The notes beneath the pieces were generated by a model. The model was not told the origin of the DNA and made no database searches. It saw only the letters and a program-made list of their open reading frames with translations. From positions 1 to 64,000 of the forward strand of contig JAHBMJ010003515.1 of the NCBI GenBank assembly GCA_018398765.1: DNA of 64,000 nucleotides. Reading direction: 5' to 3'. Below, piece by piece: positions 24,060 through 36,476 of the stretch (the first letter of the stretch is position 1; each line of letters begins with the position of its first letter). Source of the stretch: Chromera velia. Lineage: Eukaryota > Sar > Chromeraceae. The translations under genes were made by a program, and so were the position numbers.

Positions 24060-27000
24060 ATGGCAGAGCCTGAGGCTGCTGGGGAGATGGGGGACTGGGT
24101 GGGCGTGCCCGACGGAGATGCGAAGGTAGGAAGGGGGGATGAGGAAGGGTATGAAGAGCTCATATGGACCCACTGCTTTCCGAATGCATGTCAGAAAGAG
24201 ATCAGGTCTTCAGCAGACCATCAATCCTCTTTCCTGTTCTTTTGTTCTTGCAGGAGGGAGCTCAACAGCCAGCAACCGACGCCCCAGCGGTCAGTACTGT
24301 GTTTTTGTTCTCAGCACTCCCATCCAAGCGTAGTCTTTGTTTGTCTTCGGCATTTCACTTCATTACTCGATCTGTGTGCATGTCTGACTGACTTGCAGGC
24401 AGCAGGAGGGGAACCTGAGAGTGCGGAAACGGGGACCGGACCAGACCCTCCAGCGGTGAGTCCAAGGAAGGGCCCAACTGGGGTAAGGGGTCTGAAAGGA
24501 AGGACGGCAGCGCAGGTGGAGTGCTTGTGTCAAGATTGAAGCCTTTAGAAGCGAAGGGAGGGACGAAAAGTGAGCATGGAAGGGAGAAAACGAAGGTCAA
24601 AGAAAATCCTCCATATCGAATCGTTAGGCCATGAACCGATCTGCCGCTCTTGGTGTAGTCCTCTTCGGCCGTCTATCTGAGCATACCCCCGTGATGCAAA
24701 GCCGTCGGGCCAGGATGCATGTGGTTTTGTCAGGAAGAGATCGAGTGGGTACCTTTCTCTGATTCTCTTTGATCCTTCTTTTGCTCTGTCGGATCAGACC
24801 TAACTCTCTTATCCCCTGCCTTGTGTCTAGCCTCAATCTGAGCCCTTCGTGCCAGCCCCACCACCCCTCTCTCTCCTTTATTCTCTGCTGCCTTCAGGAG
24901 GGTGAAGGGGCAGAGGCGACAGGGGAGGTACCTGCCGTTGCAGAAGGGGACGCAGAGGCAGACCAGCTAGGGCCAGATGAGAGTGCAAGTGAGTCAATCC
25001 GTGTGGTTGGTTGCATTGATTCATTCATTTATTGAACCGAATCAGAGGGACAGAGAGGGGGTGGGCGTGGGTGGGGGTGTTGGAGGGCCTTTAGAAGACT
25101 AGAAGCTTCTAGCCGTAGGCCCAGGCAGGCAGGGGGTGCAGAGGCCTCCGCAATTAGCACAGTCAGGGGTGGAGAGCGCATTATGCGTACGGATTGGTTG
25201 CTTCTTCCTTGCTGCCCGCCAAAGGCCTTCCTTCCTTTCATTTGTCGAGAGATGAAGATTCAACAGAAAATTTGCCCCTTTGGTGTTTTTGCCCTTTCAA
25301 CAGTTGCCTGCCCGCCCCATGCAGGTGCGACTGGAGCCCCCGGTGTGCCGATGGATCTAGAGTCTGTGAAGGAGGATCCGTCGGCCATCAGGGCGGCAGC
25401 GATTCTCGAGAAGGCTCTGGTGGGTGGGGGGGGGAGGGGGGAATCACGGTCCAAAGTCAATGTGCGGAATGGACGCTGTTAGTGGGAGACATTCCTGTGA
25501 CTATCGGTGTGTGATGTCTGGTGGGAGAGGAAGAAAGTCGAATATTCACTTCTCAGCCGAACCTGTCAGAAAGGGTTTGAGTGAAATTGTATGAGATCCA
25601 TCAAGCAGCGAGCCAGGCTGTGGAAGGATGGAGGCGGACGGCATCGCCGCAACCCCACTGATCGCACAGTTTGTGTTTTTCTTGTGTGTGTCTTCCTTCA
25701 GGGAACGATCGACGCCTCATTGGGTGGGTTGAAGGGGGAGGACAGGGAGAGAGTCCTCAAACAGAGACAGGACCTCGCAACAGCAACGAAAGCCCTCAAA
25801 TTCACCAGTGGGGAGGTGAGTAAGTGAGTGAGTGAGGGAGTGAGGGAGTAAGGGAGTCAGTGAATGAGTGAGTGAGGGAGTGAGGGAGTGAGTGAGGGAG
25901 TAAGCGAGTCAGTGAATGAGTGAGGGAGTGAGTGAGGGAGTGAGTGAGTGAGTGAATGAGTGAGGGGGAGTGCCCTTTTTATTCCGTCCGTTCTGATTTT
26001 CAGAGACAAGGTGGACCACTCTGAGTCAAAATGATCGAACACGAGGAAGTGATCGGTTGAGGAAAGGACAAAGAGAGGCAGAAACAGACATGAATTTTTT
26101 TCTCGGGCTCTCATGCATGTTTGCTTTTGGATCTTTGCGGTACCATGCAAACATTCCTCGGAGCTCCTCCTACCACCCATATGCGAAAGTGCTCAGTCCC
26201 ATCCCCCCAACAGAAGCGTCCTTTCCTTCCTTCCTTCCTTCCTTCCTCTTTCCTTCCCGGGTACTCTTCCGATCTGCGCCCGCATCTCTCAGTCTCCACA
26301 TTCGTCTCGCCAACAGGTCGCTGTCATGTATTTTCATCAATTCAATTCTTCTGGCTGCTTGTATGCCCTGAATGGCTGTCCCTTCCACCAATCCCCTCGT
26401 CTCCTCTCCCGAAATCTCTCTCTAAGCAGGGCTCTGCCTCTCCCTCCGTCGTCAACTTTCTGGAGACCATTGGGAAGTCGGGAGACGCCACAATCGCAGC
26501 AGAGGTAGGTGCTGCATGTGCAAGATCAAATATTGACTCAGAAAGGGGACATGATGCGAAAATGGATGAATTTTCTCTTTTGTGCGTGAGCTGCTTGCAT
26601 GCTTCACAATCACTGGGAACAAAAACAACCGGAGAAGCGAAGGAACGCCTGTCTGATAAACGAATCACATCTTGTCGGCCGTAAAATCCATCGGTCTCCT
26701 TTGGTTGTCACTTGTGTTTTTTTTTCTGCCGTTTTTTGCGTGCGTCAGGGCACGAAAACGCAAAGGGCGGTTTGAATTTGGGGGCTTCGGGGAGAAGGGG
26801 CGAGCCCTCGCTTCCCCAGCTTGCTCCGGTAGAAGACATTTTCTCCAGTCAAAATGTGCTTATGCGTTGTCTTCCGGCCATTTGACTGCCTTCCTGCCTG
26901 ACTGACTGACTGACTGACTGACTGACTAAGCTCTTTACGTGCGTGTATGAGCAGAGTCTGGCTGCTGCTTTGGGGGATGGAGACGACTCCAAATTCAAAA

Positions 27001-27116
27001 CATCCGAAGAGGGCCTCTCTGCCCTGGCCTCGTCTCTCAAACAAATGGAGGCGCACATCGGCGCGGTGGAGTCTGGAGACGTCGAGGGTCCGTCAGTTGT
27101 CGTTTGTTGTTACTGA

Positions 27117-27164
<48 letters not shown>

Positions 27165-28852
27165 AAAGCGTTGTTTGTTTCTGTGCGTCCCGAATTGTGT
27201 ATTTGCTTTGTTTGGAGGCGTGGAGGGTCGGTCGATGGTTTTGTTTTCTCATTTCTTTTCTAAAGGTGTTGAGAGTCGGTCTGGCATATGAGTTGGGCAC
27301 GGATATGAAAAGCGCATGAAGGGAAGAAAGTGCAACAGAAGAATGAATTCAGTGGTGAGTGGCTGCACAGCTTCGTTGATGCGAGCGACACAAACAAGAT
27401 CAGCTCGACCAAAGCAGAAAGGGCCGACGCGTGACAACAGCTCCTCCATCCTATACCAATCTTCTTTCATGGAAGGGTGGTGGGCCAAAAACCATTCAGG
27501 GAGTTGAGGCTGGATGGAAGGCCCTACCCCCCCCTTTTTGACTTTCTCTTCCCTTCCCATATCCTTTTTTTTGTCTTTTCTTGTTTTTGTCAATCTTGCA
27601 GGCTTGGGTAGTTACACTATCAACATGGATGATGACGCCTTCAAGGATGTCAGTCGAGATACCAAACTGCGTACCAAACAGACGGAAAGGAACTACCTGA
27701 GTGCATGTGAAACACGAAATGTCTGTTCAGCTTCTCTCACTTTTTCTTGATCACACACGCACACGCATTGGGAAGTCTTTTGATTTTGGATTTGTGCTGT
27801 CAAGGAGACAGGTGCATTTGTCGGACTCCTCTTTGAACCTGACTGCATTAACACTTCGATGGTCTTTCTGGCTGCAGAATTTGAAGAATCTGAGGCGAGT
27901 CCGGAAACAATTGGAGGCAGACGCGAAGGGAAAGGTGATTGAGGTCGGTCAGCGGGTGCGTGGGTGAGTTGACTCTCACAGTTTTCTTGTCGCCCACTTT
28001 ATGGCGGAATAGTGAGCTCCTTGACTGACTCCGGAAGCACTGCCATCATTGTTTGCACGTCGATTTCATTGGGGGTGGCATATTTTCCGCCTCGCCTGTG
28101 AGCACATTCGATTCGCCACTCAATAATTTGGCTTTCTCTTTCTCTCTTCTTCTCCTTCCTCTTGCCCCTCCATGCGTCGTCGGGCAAGAAGGACGTTTTG
28201 TTCTTCAGGTTTGGAAGCTCTTTTTCTCCTGTTGTTTTGCTGAAAGACAAAAAGATTCAAATCGACAGGTCCAATAAAGTTTTGCTTCTTGAGAAGATTG
28301 GAGACAGACAAAAAATGCACGGACAGACAGACAGATAAACAGGCTAGCGAGCTCGGTTTGGTTACTTCACGCATTCATATTTCTTTTTCATTCATTCATT
28401 CATTGCTTCTGTCTGTCTGTCTGTCTGTCTGTCTGTGTGTGACGCCTCCCTCATTCATGCAGGAGATTCGCGAGGAGGATCTCCAGGACGAATCTCTCCT
28501 CGACGGCCCCCGGTTTGAGGGCTTCGAATTCGGAGAGGACAACGCTCAGGCAGTTCCAGAATTGAAGAGGATCAGGCGGCAAGTCAGAATGCTCTTCGGA
28601 GGATTGCTCAGACCCTCAAGCGATGCAGGGTCAGTCAGCCTCTCAAGCAGTGAGGCAGGCAGGCAGGCAGGAAGGAGGCCGCAAGTCGAAGTTTTTGTCC
28701 ATGTCGGTTGAGGACTCGTGAGTTTTCAACTCGTTGCTCGTATTGTTTTCTCCTGAATGGGTCGATGAAATTACCTTCGTTCGTTCTTTGTTTGTTTGTT
28801 TGTTTCGTTCTTTCTTTCTTTCGTTCTTTCTTTTTTTCTTTGTTTCTTTCTT

Positions 28853-28893
<41 letters not shown>

Positions 28894-31311
28894 GGCTTCT
28901 TTGAGTGCTCAAGGTTTTGCTTTATTGTTCTGATGTGCGGCATTGTCCTCTAAAGGCAACAGCAGAGCCCCGGATTCCCTTTTGCTTCCTCGATCTCGAC
29001 CGTGTCCTCTTTCCTGCATGGGAAGGCCCTCTTGTCTCCCGTCCCTTCAGGGACTGACAAAAACTGTCAACATAATTTCTTTCTTTCAATCGTTTGCGGT
29101 GTTTTCTTGACTCGCGTGTGCAGAGGCACAAAGGTGTGTGTCAGCTTCCTTCTGCACACCCATGTTTTCCTGACTGTATGACTGCCCGCCTCCCTCCCTC
29201 CCTCCCTCTTGCAGCAAAACTCTTCTGTCACAGCTAGGAGACGGGCAGTCAGAAGCCTCCGATGTGGTCAGTCAGTCAGTCAGTCAATTCGCAGGTCTCT
29301 CTCTTTGTGAGTCAGTTGGTCTTTCTGTCAGCGGCACAAAGCTGCAGTTTGTAGGGACGGCATTCAGTTGCTTATGACTCTTTGGGGTTCGTCACACGGG
29401 GGGCAAAAGGGAGAAAAACTAGTTTCACTCTACGTCTCTTGGCTTCTGCTTGACGGACGTTCTTTCAGGCAAGACCGCGCCATTGAGTTTTGTGACTGTG
29501 GGAGATGCAATAAACGCAAACCTAAAACAATCTCATGAGTCCAATGCGTGCGTCACTTTGACTGTAATGTGAATTCATATTGGCCACCCTCATTCGATCA
29601 AGTCTGTCCCTTCTTCGCATTCAATTGCAGAGTCCGGCCGCAGCCTCAGCCGCCAGACGCTCGCTGGAGACACAACTAGTCCAGCAAATTGCAGCAACAC
29701 TCGAAAGAGAGCGGGAGAGAGAAAGAGAGAGGGAGAGGGACGCCGCCCCCCCTCCCGAAGTTGTGGGAGAGGAAATTGCAGTCAGCGCATCACCACCCCA
29801 ACGACCTACTTCTCTCGCCTATCCCTCAGGGGCAGTCGCAGCTGTGACCAGCATCAAATCACAAACCCACAGCCCGATGAACAGGAGCCCTCCAAGAAAC
29901 ACAGCCGCACCCCCTGCACCAATCATGCCCTCACTAATGGAGCCCATCCTGATGCAGCCTAAGACAACCATGCCCGTCTCCACGATGCCTATCACAACAA
30001 CTTTCCGGGACACTTCTGCAATGGCAGAAAGTCAGTCACGCGACTTCCTGAGGTCTGCACTTTGAAGTCGCTTCTCGTTTTGTTTGTGTGCATTGCAATG
30101 AATTGGAATGGAATGGAATGAATCATTCTCACGCCTCTGCCTGCCTGTGTCTCCCACTCGAATCTGTGACTGTACATTTTCTCTCTCATGTGTCTGCAGC
30201 CATGCGACAGACGGGGGGGGTCAGATGCGGCCTCACGCCTCCGACATTAGGGACCTCCGGTGCCGTTCCGATCCCAACGGTCAGCCTCTCCATCTCAATT
30301 TGTCCCTTTGATTGACGGGGAGGGAGGTGGAGATTCTATTTGATCCTGGTTGGAAGTCAAAAACGAGAATGAAGGCTTGGTTGTGCATCTTCAGGAAGCA
30401 GCAATCTTTCAATTTTGGATTTTTATTTAGAGACCGAGAATAATTGCTTGCCCTTTCTTTCTTTCTCTTTCTACCGATGCATTCATGCTCTCGTTCTGTT
30501 TACATTTCTGATCGGAATCAGTACTCTGCATGTGTTCTTCTGCTTCTGCACCATTGCTCTGTTCAGAAAAAAAAAACGAACACCATGTGGAAGACATAGC
30601 TCTGCTTTTGTCGTCATTTCTTGAGTTGCTTGACTCTTATTTTTTTGTCTCCGTCTCTCCTTTCTGTCCTCATGCAGATGCAACTGCCGCCCCCCCCCCA
30701 GACGACCATGGTGCCTGCCTCCTACCCCAACACCCAGAGACCCGAATTAGCCACAGGCGCCAATTCCCTTAACCCTGCCATCAAGGTCGACAGTCCAAGA
30801 CAGTCCTCCAGACCCCCATACGGACATGAAGTCACGGCCCCGAAACGCAGCCTTGTGCAGACACAGAGAAGATCACCAAGCCCAGACCCGTACAAGATTA
30901 TGACCGGCGCTGCAGCAGGCACAGCAGTCTACAGCACGCAACAACGCTTTCCGGGCCCCACTGGACCTTCCATTTACGTGCAGGCCCCTGTGCCTACATA
31001 CACGCGGGTCCCTCAACCCACTGCTCCTGTGGGAGGTGCGCGCTCAGTCGGGTGGGCCTCCGATGTGGTTCGTGCGAGTGCCGCTGCACACAACCAGTGG
31101 GACTTTGGGGGGGCAGGGAGGGGCACTTCCGGCAGGATGGGCCAGGGGCGGTTGATCGAGAACCTGGACCTCTCTTTCGGTCAGTCGATTGGGTCAACTT
31201 GGTTGGGTCAGTCCACTTACTGAGAGGGAGGAAGAGAGGGGAGAGGGACGGAGAGAGAAACAGAAAGAGAGAAAGACAGACAGGCAGAGAGAGAGAGAGA
31301 GAGAGAGACAT

Positions 31312-31342
<31 letters not shown>

Positions 31343-32126
31343 GGCAGGCAGACAGACAGGCAGGCAGGCAGGCAGACAGACAGACAGACAGACAGAAAGA
31401 AAGAACGAAAGAAAGAGAAAGGAGAACTTGGGGGGGGGGAAGAGGATCAAAGGAAGAAAATGCACGACGGGTGATGGCGGACAAAAAAGGCAGCCCCAAC
31501 AAAATGGATGAGGTTCGGAAGACGTACCTATCTGCAAAGGAAGTTGAAAGAAGTAAACGGAAGGGGATAAATAGGTGTCCTTCGCGATTGGAAGAAATGA
31601 GCGACTTTTCTTTTTTAAAGATGAATGTGGACTGTGGACATGTACACCTGCATGCATTCACGTTGCACGACATGTCCGCAAGCACATGCAAAAACCCATA
31701 CATACATGCAAATGCGTATACACCACATGATACATATATTTTTCATTTGCAGGAGTTCAAAGAAGAGAGAGGCCTACTTGGGAGTCCCCCCACCTCCAGC
31801 TCCTCCCCTCGCCCCATATGCAAACCGCAGCAGGACAAATCCTGTCTGGCCCCCAAGCCTACCGCCCCCACAGCCACACAATTGCCCAGCGCACACAGGG
31901 AGGGGGCCCTACGATGGCGTTTCCCCCCAAATTTTTGGAGACGGGGGTGCAGACGCACAACAACTCCCCGAACTCTGCCAACAATTCTGCATCAAACTCT
32001 GATAGGGTGCAGAGAGACGCTTCCGTGTTGTTCAGCCAGGGAGGGGCGAACACACAGTCAAAGCCGACTAGAAGTAACGTAGCAGCCTCCACGACCACAA
32101 GAAGGGGACCTCAGGCGTCCCGCACG
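24060..32126 (+). CDS. Acidic, Pro/Ala-rich protein of unknown function, at least 16 exons, 3' end not found
   Basis: Exons by eye: 24060-24125, 24254-24289, 24399-24455, 24898-24988, 25325-25419, 25702-25815, 26430-26504, 26955-27087, 27602-27720, 27878-27934, 28463-28629, 29215-29266, 29631-30030, 30200-30279, 30678-31179, 31753-32126. All phases agree and give about 806 codons without a stop. The start MAEPEAAGEMG is followed by short exons rich in Glu, Ala, Pro and Gly. A charged, helix-prone middle follows (KGEDRERVLKQRQDLATATK, NLKNLRRVRKQLEADAKGK), probably coiled coil, then an Arg/Glu repeat encoded by a GA microsatellite (about 29703-29740). The last third is Pro/Gln/Ser/Thr-rich and probably disordered. 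The last exon ends at a gtaagc donor, so more exons should lie in or beyond the assembly gap. No family is recognised; a cytoskeletal or scaffold role would be a guess. Confidence 0.72.
25816..25967 (+). repeat. GTGAGT/GTGAGGGA tandem array starting at a splice donor
   Basis: The intron after the exon ending at 25815 begins gtgagtaagtgagtgagtga and continues for about 150 bases as variants of GTGAGTGAGGGA. Each unit contains a near-consensus 5' splice site, so the true donor is followed by many decoys. Confidence 0.9.
27116..27164 (+). repeat. (GAAA)n microsatellite
   Basis: About 12 GAAA units lie close to the donor at 27088 in an intron of the 16-exon gene. Confidence 0.95.
28797..28890 (+). 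repeat. TTTG/TTTC/TC low-complexity tract
   Basis: Tetranucleotide TTTG and TTTC runs pass into a pure TC run (about 28858-28890) within the intron between the exons ending at 28629 and starting at 29215. Confidence 0.9.
31246..31405 (+). repeat. GA / GACA / GGCA compound microsatellite
   Basis: Purine-rich GA runs followed by GACA and GGCA tetranucleotides in the intron after 31179. The open frames across it (Arg/Gln/Thr/Asp periodic peptides) are products of the repeat. Confidence 0.95.
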
Positions 32127-32779
32127 GTAAGCGCATGGTGGAAGGCAATAGAAGGTCTTAATAAATTATGCACAGTCTGTATAACTTATGCATATCCTGA
32201 TGTGCGCATTCATTCTCTTGAGCGAGTCCAGAGATAAAAAACACAGCACGTGTATGCCTTTTTGAGATAAATGAAGGGATTTTGTCTTTGTTTGCTCGCG
32301 TTTCTGTTTCCTCTTTTTTCTTTTTTCCTTTTGATTTTCTCCAGAAAGAGCGTTTTCTCGGGGCAAAGTGAAAGCAAAGGAATACACGGGTTCTCTCTTG
32401 ATTGGTGCCGTTTTTTCGTTTCTCTCTGTCTCTGTCTCTGTCTCTGTCTGTGTGGGTGTGTGGGTCTGTGTACGTGCACCTGTGTGTGTTGATGTGAGCT
32501 GCGTGCAGGTAGGACGAAGCGGGAGGTGAGATGAGATGAGATGATGGAGGGTCTGTGCGTGTTTCTTCACCACGGAGGGAGGAGAGGAAAGAGGGCAGCT
32601 AGGCAAACTGGTTGATTTTCCTTTCTTGTGCTCTGTCTTCAACTGCCCTTCCTATTTCCTGTGAAGTGAATTCGCATCAGATGCCTCTATTGGCTGTGTT
32701 GAGAATTGGAGGGAGGGGGATTGATGGAGCGTAAGGGAGAACAGATAGAAATGAATGGAGGAGTGCGGACGGGGTGTGG

Positions 32780-33092
32780 NNNNNNNNNNNNNNNNNNNNN
32801 NNNNNNNNNNNNNNNNNNNNNNNNNNNNNNNNNNNNNNNNNNNNNNNNNNNNNNNNNNNNNNNNNNNNNNNNNNNNNNNNNNNNNNNNNNNNNNNNNNNN
32901 NNNNNNNNNNNNNNNNNNNNNNNNNNNNNNNNNNNNNNNNNNNNNNNNNNNNNNNNNNNNNNNNNNNNNNNNNNNNNNNNNNNNNNNNNNNNNNNNNNNN
33001 NNNNNNNNNNNNNNNNNNNNNNNNNNNNNNNNNNNNNNNNNNNNNNNNNNNNNNNNNNNNNNNNNNNNNNNNNNNNNNNNNNNNNNNNNNNN
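32780..33092. other. Assembly gap (313 N)
   Basis: A run of undetermined bases. It probably hides or adjoins the 3' end of the 16-exon gene, whose last visible exon ends at 32126 with a good donor. Confidence 1.
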
Positions 33093-35590
33093 GGGGGTGT
33101 TCAACTTTGCAAGTAGAGAGGAGGGGGGGGATCTATGTGTCTGTTTGTCGGTGCAAAGACATGCTTCTGGTGACGGTTTGTTCAGATAGGAGACAGGAGA
33201 GAGGCAACTGAAAGAATCGAAGACAGATGGATTGCCAGGCAGACAGGAAGAGCAGGAAAACGAGAAATGGGAAGGGGGTGGGATGAATAGATGGGCACGC
33301 AGGGTCACAGGAGTTTTGGGGGAAAGGAGGGAAAGAGTCACAGAAGATTCGCAAGAGAGAAAACAGCCCAAAATGCTCTCTTTCGTGCCTAGCAAGTAAG
33401 TATGTGAAAGAAACTCTGAATTCTTTTTTTGGCAGCATCAAAGTGACAGTTCGTTGTCTTCCTTTTCTGGTAGCTTGACTTACCTTCAGATTGGCACGAA
33501 GGGTGAATCTGCCTTTTGTTTGTCTTTCTTCTTTTTTGCATCTCCCTGACCTGACGGTGTCTTTCCTCAACTCAGTTGCTTGCATGCTGATCGAATTCTT
33601 CTTGAAGCTTCTCTTTCTCTGCACAACGATCCTTCATTCTTACCATACTCGCAATTAAGCTGTGTGTGTCCATGTGTTGTTGCACGGGAAAGGGGACCAA
33701 CCGAAAAGGTCATCGAATTCGATCGAGAAAGGGAAGGGAAACTCGATGGTCTACAGTCCCTCTCTCTCTCTCTCTCTCTCTCTCCCCAAAACGTCACTGC
33801 ATGCACTCGTTCAATTATACGTGTGTCCTCTCTTCACTCTCCTCTGGATTGTCAAAGGAGGTACTAGATCGATCGACGCCTCTTGTCTCTCCAACCCGAG
33901 TCTGCCTGCCAGGCAAAAAAAGCAAAACCCAAATGCAAAAAAAGAACCACAACGAAGAAGAATGCTGTTCCAGTCTCCGCCAGCAAAAGAGGAGGGAGAA
34001 AGTCTCGTCGCACCTCGGGAAAAAGGCGCAGCATGCGACGCGGCGAGACTCAAGTGATTGCATAAGCATCTCAAGCCTGTGCCTTCACGCAGGTCTCCTT
34101 TCCTCCCTCTTAATTCATTCTCTCTCTGTAAAAGAATGCAGACAGATACACAGACAGAGAAATGCAGACGCGGGGCCCGGGCCTCGATCCACCATCTCTC
34201 GATCGACTCAGATGAACTCCAAAACAAACAAGAAAGGCAAGCACCTCACCGTTTTCCTTCGCAGAGGAAATTGATTGCCGGCCCATTTTCTTCTCTTCCC
34301 ACAGCTAAGCCCATTCACCACCATGCAGGCAACTACAGGTTGACAGACAACATGCACCCTCTCCGGCAGTCCGCATGCATGGTTCAAATTCTGCTCTTCT
34401 TCTGAACGACGTAGCAAAGCCAATTTGAAAAAAGCATCCCGACAAACAAATTAGCAAGAGACGGCTTGCATGCGTTTCACTGTACAGAATTGTTTGTAAA
34501 TGGAAACATGGACCGTGGAGCGGAGTGAGCGTGTAGTCTTCAACTGTCAAATGGGTTGCTAGAGGAAGAGGGAAGTTCAGCACATGAAGGAATGCAGTGG
34601 GAAGAGGACTGGGGAGAGGATCAGCAGCGGTTTGAGAGCAAGAGGCCAAGCTCAAATTTCTAGCTCAAAGTAAAGGCATACCTGGCAGCCTAGCTGCATG
34701 ACAACGAAAGACTCGGGACTCAGAGAGACAGAGAGTGTCGGATCTAAACCGTTGCTAAATTTAAAGAGTCAATGGAAATGATTGTACATCCATCGTCTGA
34801 GTCTGCACTGACTCTGCAGGCATGCATACCCGTATGATATTCCAGTGCATGTGACTAGGCATGTGATTGCTTTAAAATTGCTTATATTAAAAAATCATTT
34901 TGTATGCATATAATTGTAAGCGTAATATTATAGAATAATATAGTTTGTATACGCATACTACATCGCACAGTAGTACGTTTTATGAGATAAGTTGGTCACA
35001 CAGTAGGCCCACACTCTGACAGAGGCCAAAGGGTTAGCTAGCTTATCAGTTTAACTTGTTTATTTAAATTTAATTCAACTTAATTTAAAGTCTGAATTCA
35101 AAGTAATACTGTACTAACACATTACATAAACCCTGTTTCAATTGAACGGTGCTAGTAAAATTCAAAAAACTAGCAAAAAAATATTTAGTGTACGGAGAAT
35201 ACTCCAATAATGAGTCAAATTAGCTAGTAAATTAGTAGCATCCATGCTTTTGTATTGATAAAAAAAAATTAAACTCTAGATCATATTAAATTTTAGGTTT
35301 ACGGGGCAGATTAAGGGCAATTTAAGGCTTTGAACTAAATTCTAGACTAAATTCAAATTTAAATTAAACTACAGAATTGAGGCCGATCTAGTATGATATA
35401 AGCTAATTAACTTATTTAATATCTAGATTAACATTCTTTAAACAACACTAGGTAGAACGATACTAATAATGATTGTTATATTCATGAAAAACTACAATTG
35501 TACAATCGTTCTTTCAAATATATGTTGACTCTTGTTTAATCACCATTTTACTAACAACTTATAAAGTTAATGTACCACTGGCAAGTTTCT
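33093..35590. other. Gene-free region with an AT-rich island
   Basis: No exon is supported after the gap. 33093-34700 is mixed sequence with a TC run near 33760-33783. 34740-35590 is an AT-rich island with many TTAA and AATT motifs. Confidence 0.5.
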
Positions 35591-35853
35591 TTAATCTGAG
35601 ATAACTTGAACACAACCGTCATATACGCCAGGTTGCTGATCTGAGCTAGGATCTGAAGTATCTGATATCTTTTGAATCTTTTCTCTGGGGCCAACTGCAT
35701 GGTTTGAAAAGCTGCTGGTCAACTCAATTATATGGACTTGGAACTGGTCATCAAGCTGGGACACAGTTTCTCTCCGACGTCCATGCACTCTAGAAGTGCC
35801 ATAAAAAGGGATCGCGGCTTCTTTCTGTGCTGGTCTTTTCTCGACGAAATGAA
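35591..35853 (-). CDS. Possible orphan exon, unknown product
   Basis: An open frame of about 87 codons ends at 35591 and has no in-frame ATG at its upstream edge. A possible acceptor (cttttag) precedes it near 35853. The translation is varied and not low-complexity, for example KRPAQKEAAIPFYGTSRVHG and SQLDDQFQVHIIELTSSF. It could be the terminal exon of a gene, a decayed repeat protein, or chance. No family is recognised. Confidence 0.25.
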
Positions 35854-35954
35854 TTCTAAAAGTCAATCAAGGAAGAAAGCAGGTTTTCATACGAATTTCA
35901 GCTCTCCCACCTTCCAACCCTCCATCTGAAGACATGCTACCGTCCTTGACCGAT

Positions 35955-36476
35955 CTAATCTGCAAAGTCCTCGTCGTCCTCCGAGACCCCATACTGCCTT
36001 TCCAGGGGAGCAGGAGAGGAGAGTTCACCAGAGTAATCCCCTGACCATGCATTCTCCCTTTCGAAGTCGGGAAGCCCGGCAGGAGCGGGGGGCACATCAT
36101 CTGGGGAGTAGTCTCCTGATGTGGCCATTTGCCTTTCCAACACTGGATGGTCAGAAGGGGGAGGAGGGACGTCATCGAACTTGGCCAGCTTGGCGGCAAA
36201 GTCGGCATCTCTGACCAGGGGCTGGAAGTACTCTGCGGGCTGCTTGGTGGCCGGCTGGGGAGACTGGAAGAGCGCTTTTCTTTGTTTGAAGTCGGGAATG
36301 TTGACCTCCACGTTTGGCTTTTCTGTTTTCTCTGCATCCTTGCCAAAGACCTTTCCCGTCTCCCAGTCGTTGAGCTTTGCCTTGAACCCCTGAGGGTCTC
36401 CGTGGAAGCCTTTGATCTTCGTGACCGGGATGCCGTCTGTGGCGGGTTCAGAGAATTTTTGGATCTTTTCTTTGAC
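35955..36476 (-). CDS. C-terminal exon of an unknown acidic, Pro-rich protein
   Basis: A terminal exon of 174 codons including a TAG stop, entered through a good acceptor (cttcccctgcag) at 36477. Its translation begins VKEKIQKFSEPATDG and contains GFHGDPQGFKAKLNDWETGK, then a repeated Asp/Pro theme (FDDVPPPPSDHPVLER, SPDDVPPAPAGLPDFER) and ends in an acidic EDDEDFAD. The two similar segments of about 30 residues suggest internal duplication. No ATG lies in frame within the exon, so at least one upstream exon exists. A short candidate starting at 36652 and encoding MVFKFCFLLY with donor gtcatc would keep phase but is weak. No family recognised; location unknown. Confidence 0.6.
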   Translation of the reverse strand, partial: VKEKIQKFSEPATDGIPVTKIKGFHGDPQGFKAKLNDWETGKVFGKDAEKTEKPNVEVNIPDFKQRKALFQSPQPATKQPAEYFQPLVRDADFAAKLAKFDDVPPPPSDHPVLERQMATSGDYSPDDVPPAPAGLPDFERENAWSGDYSGELSSPAPLERQYGVSEDDEDFAD

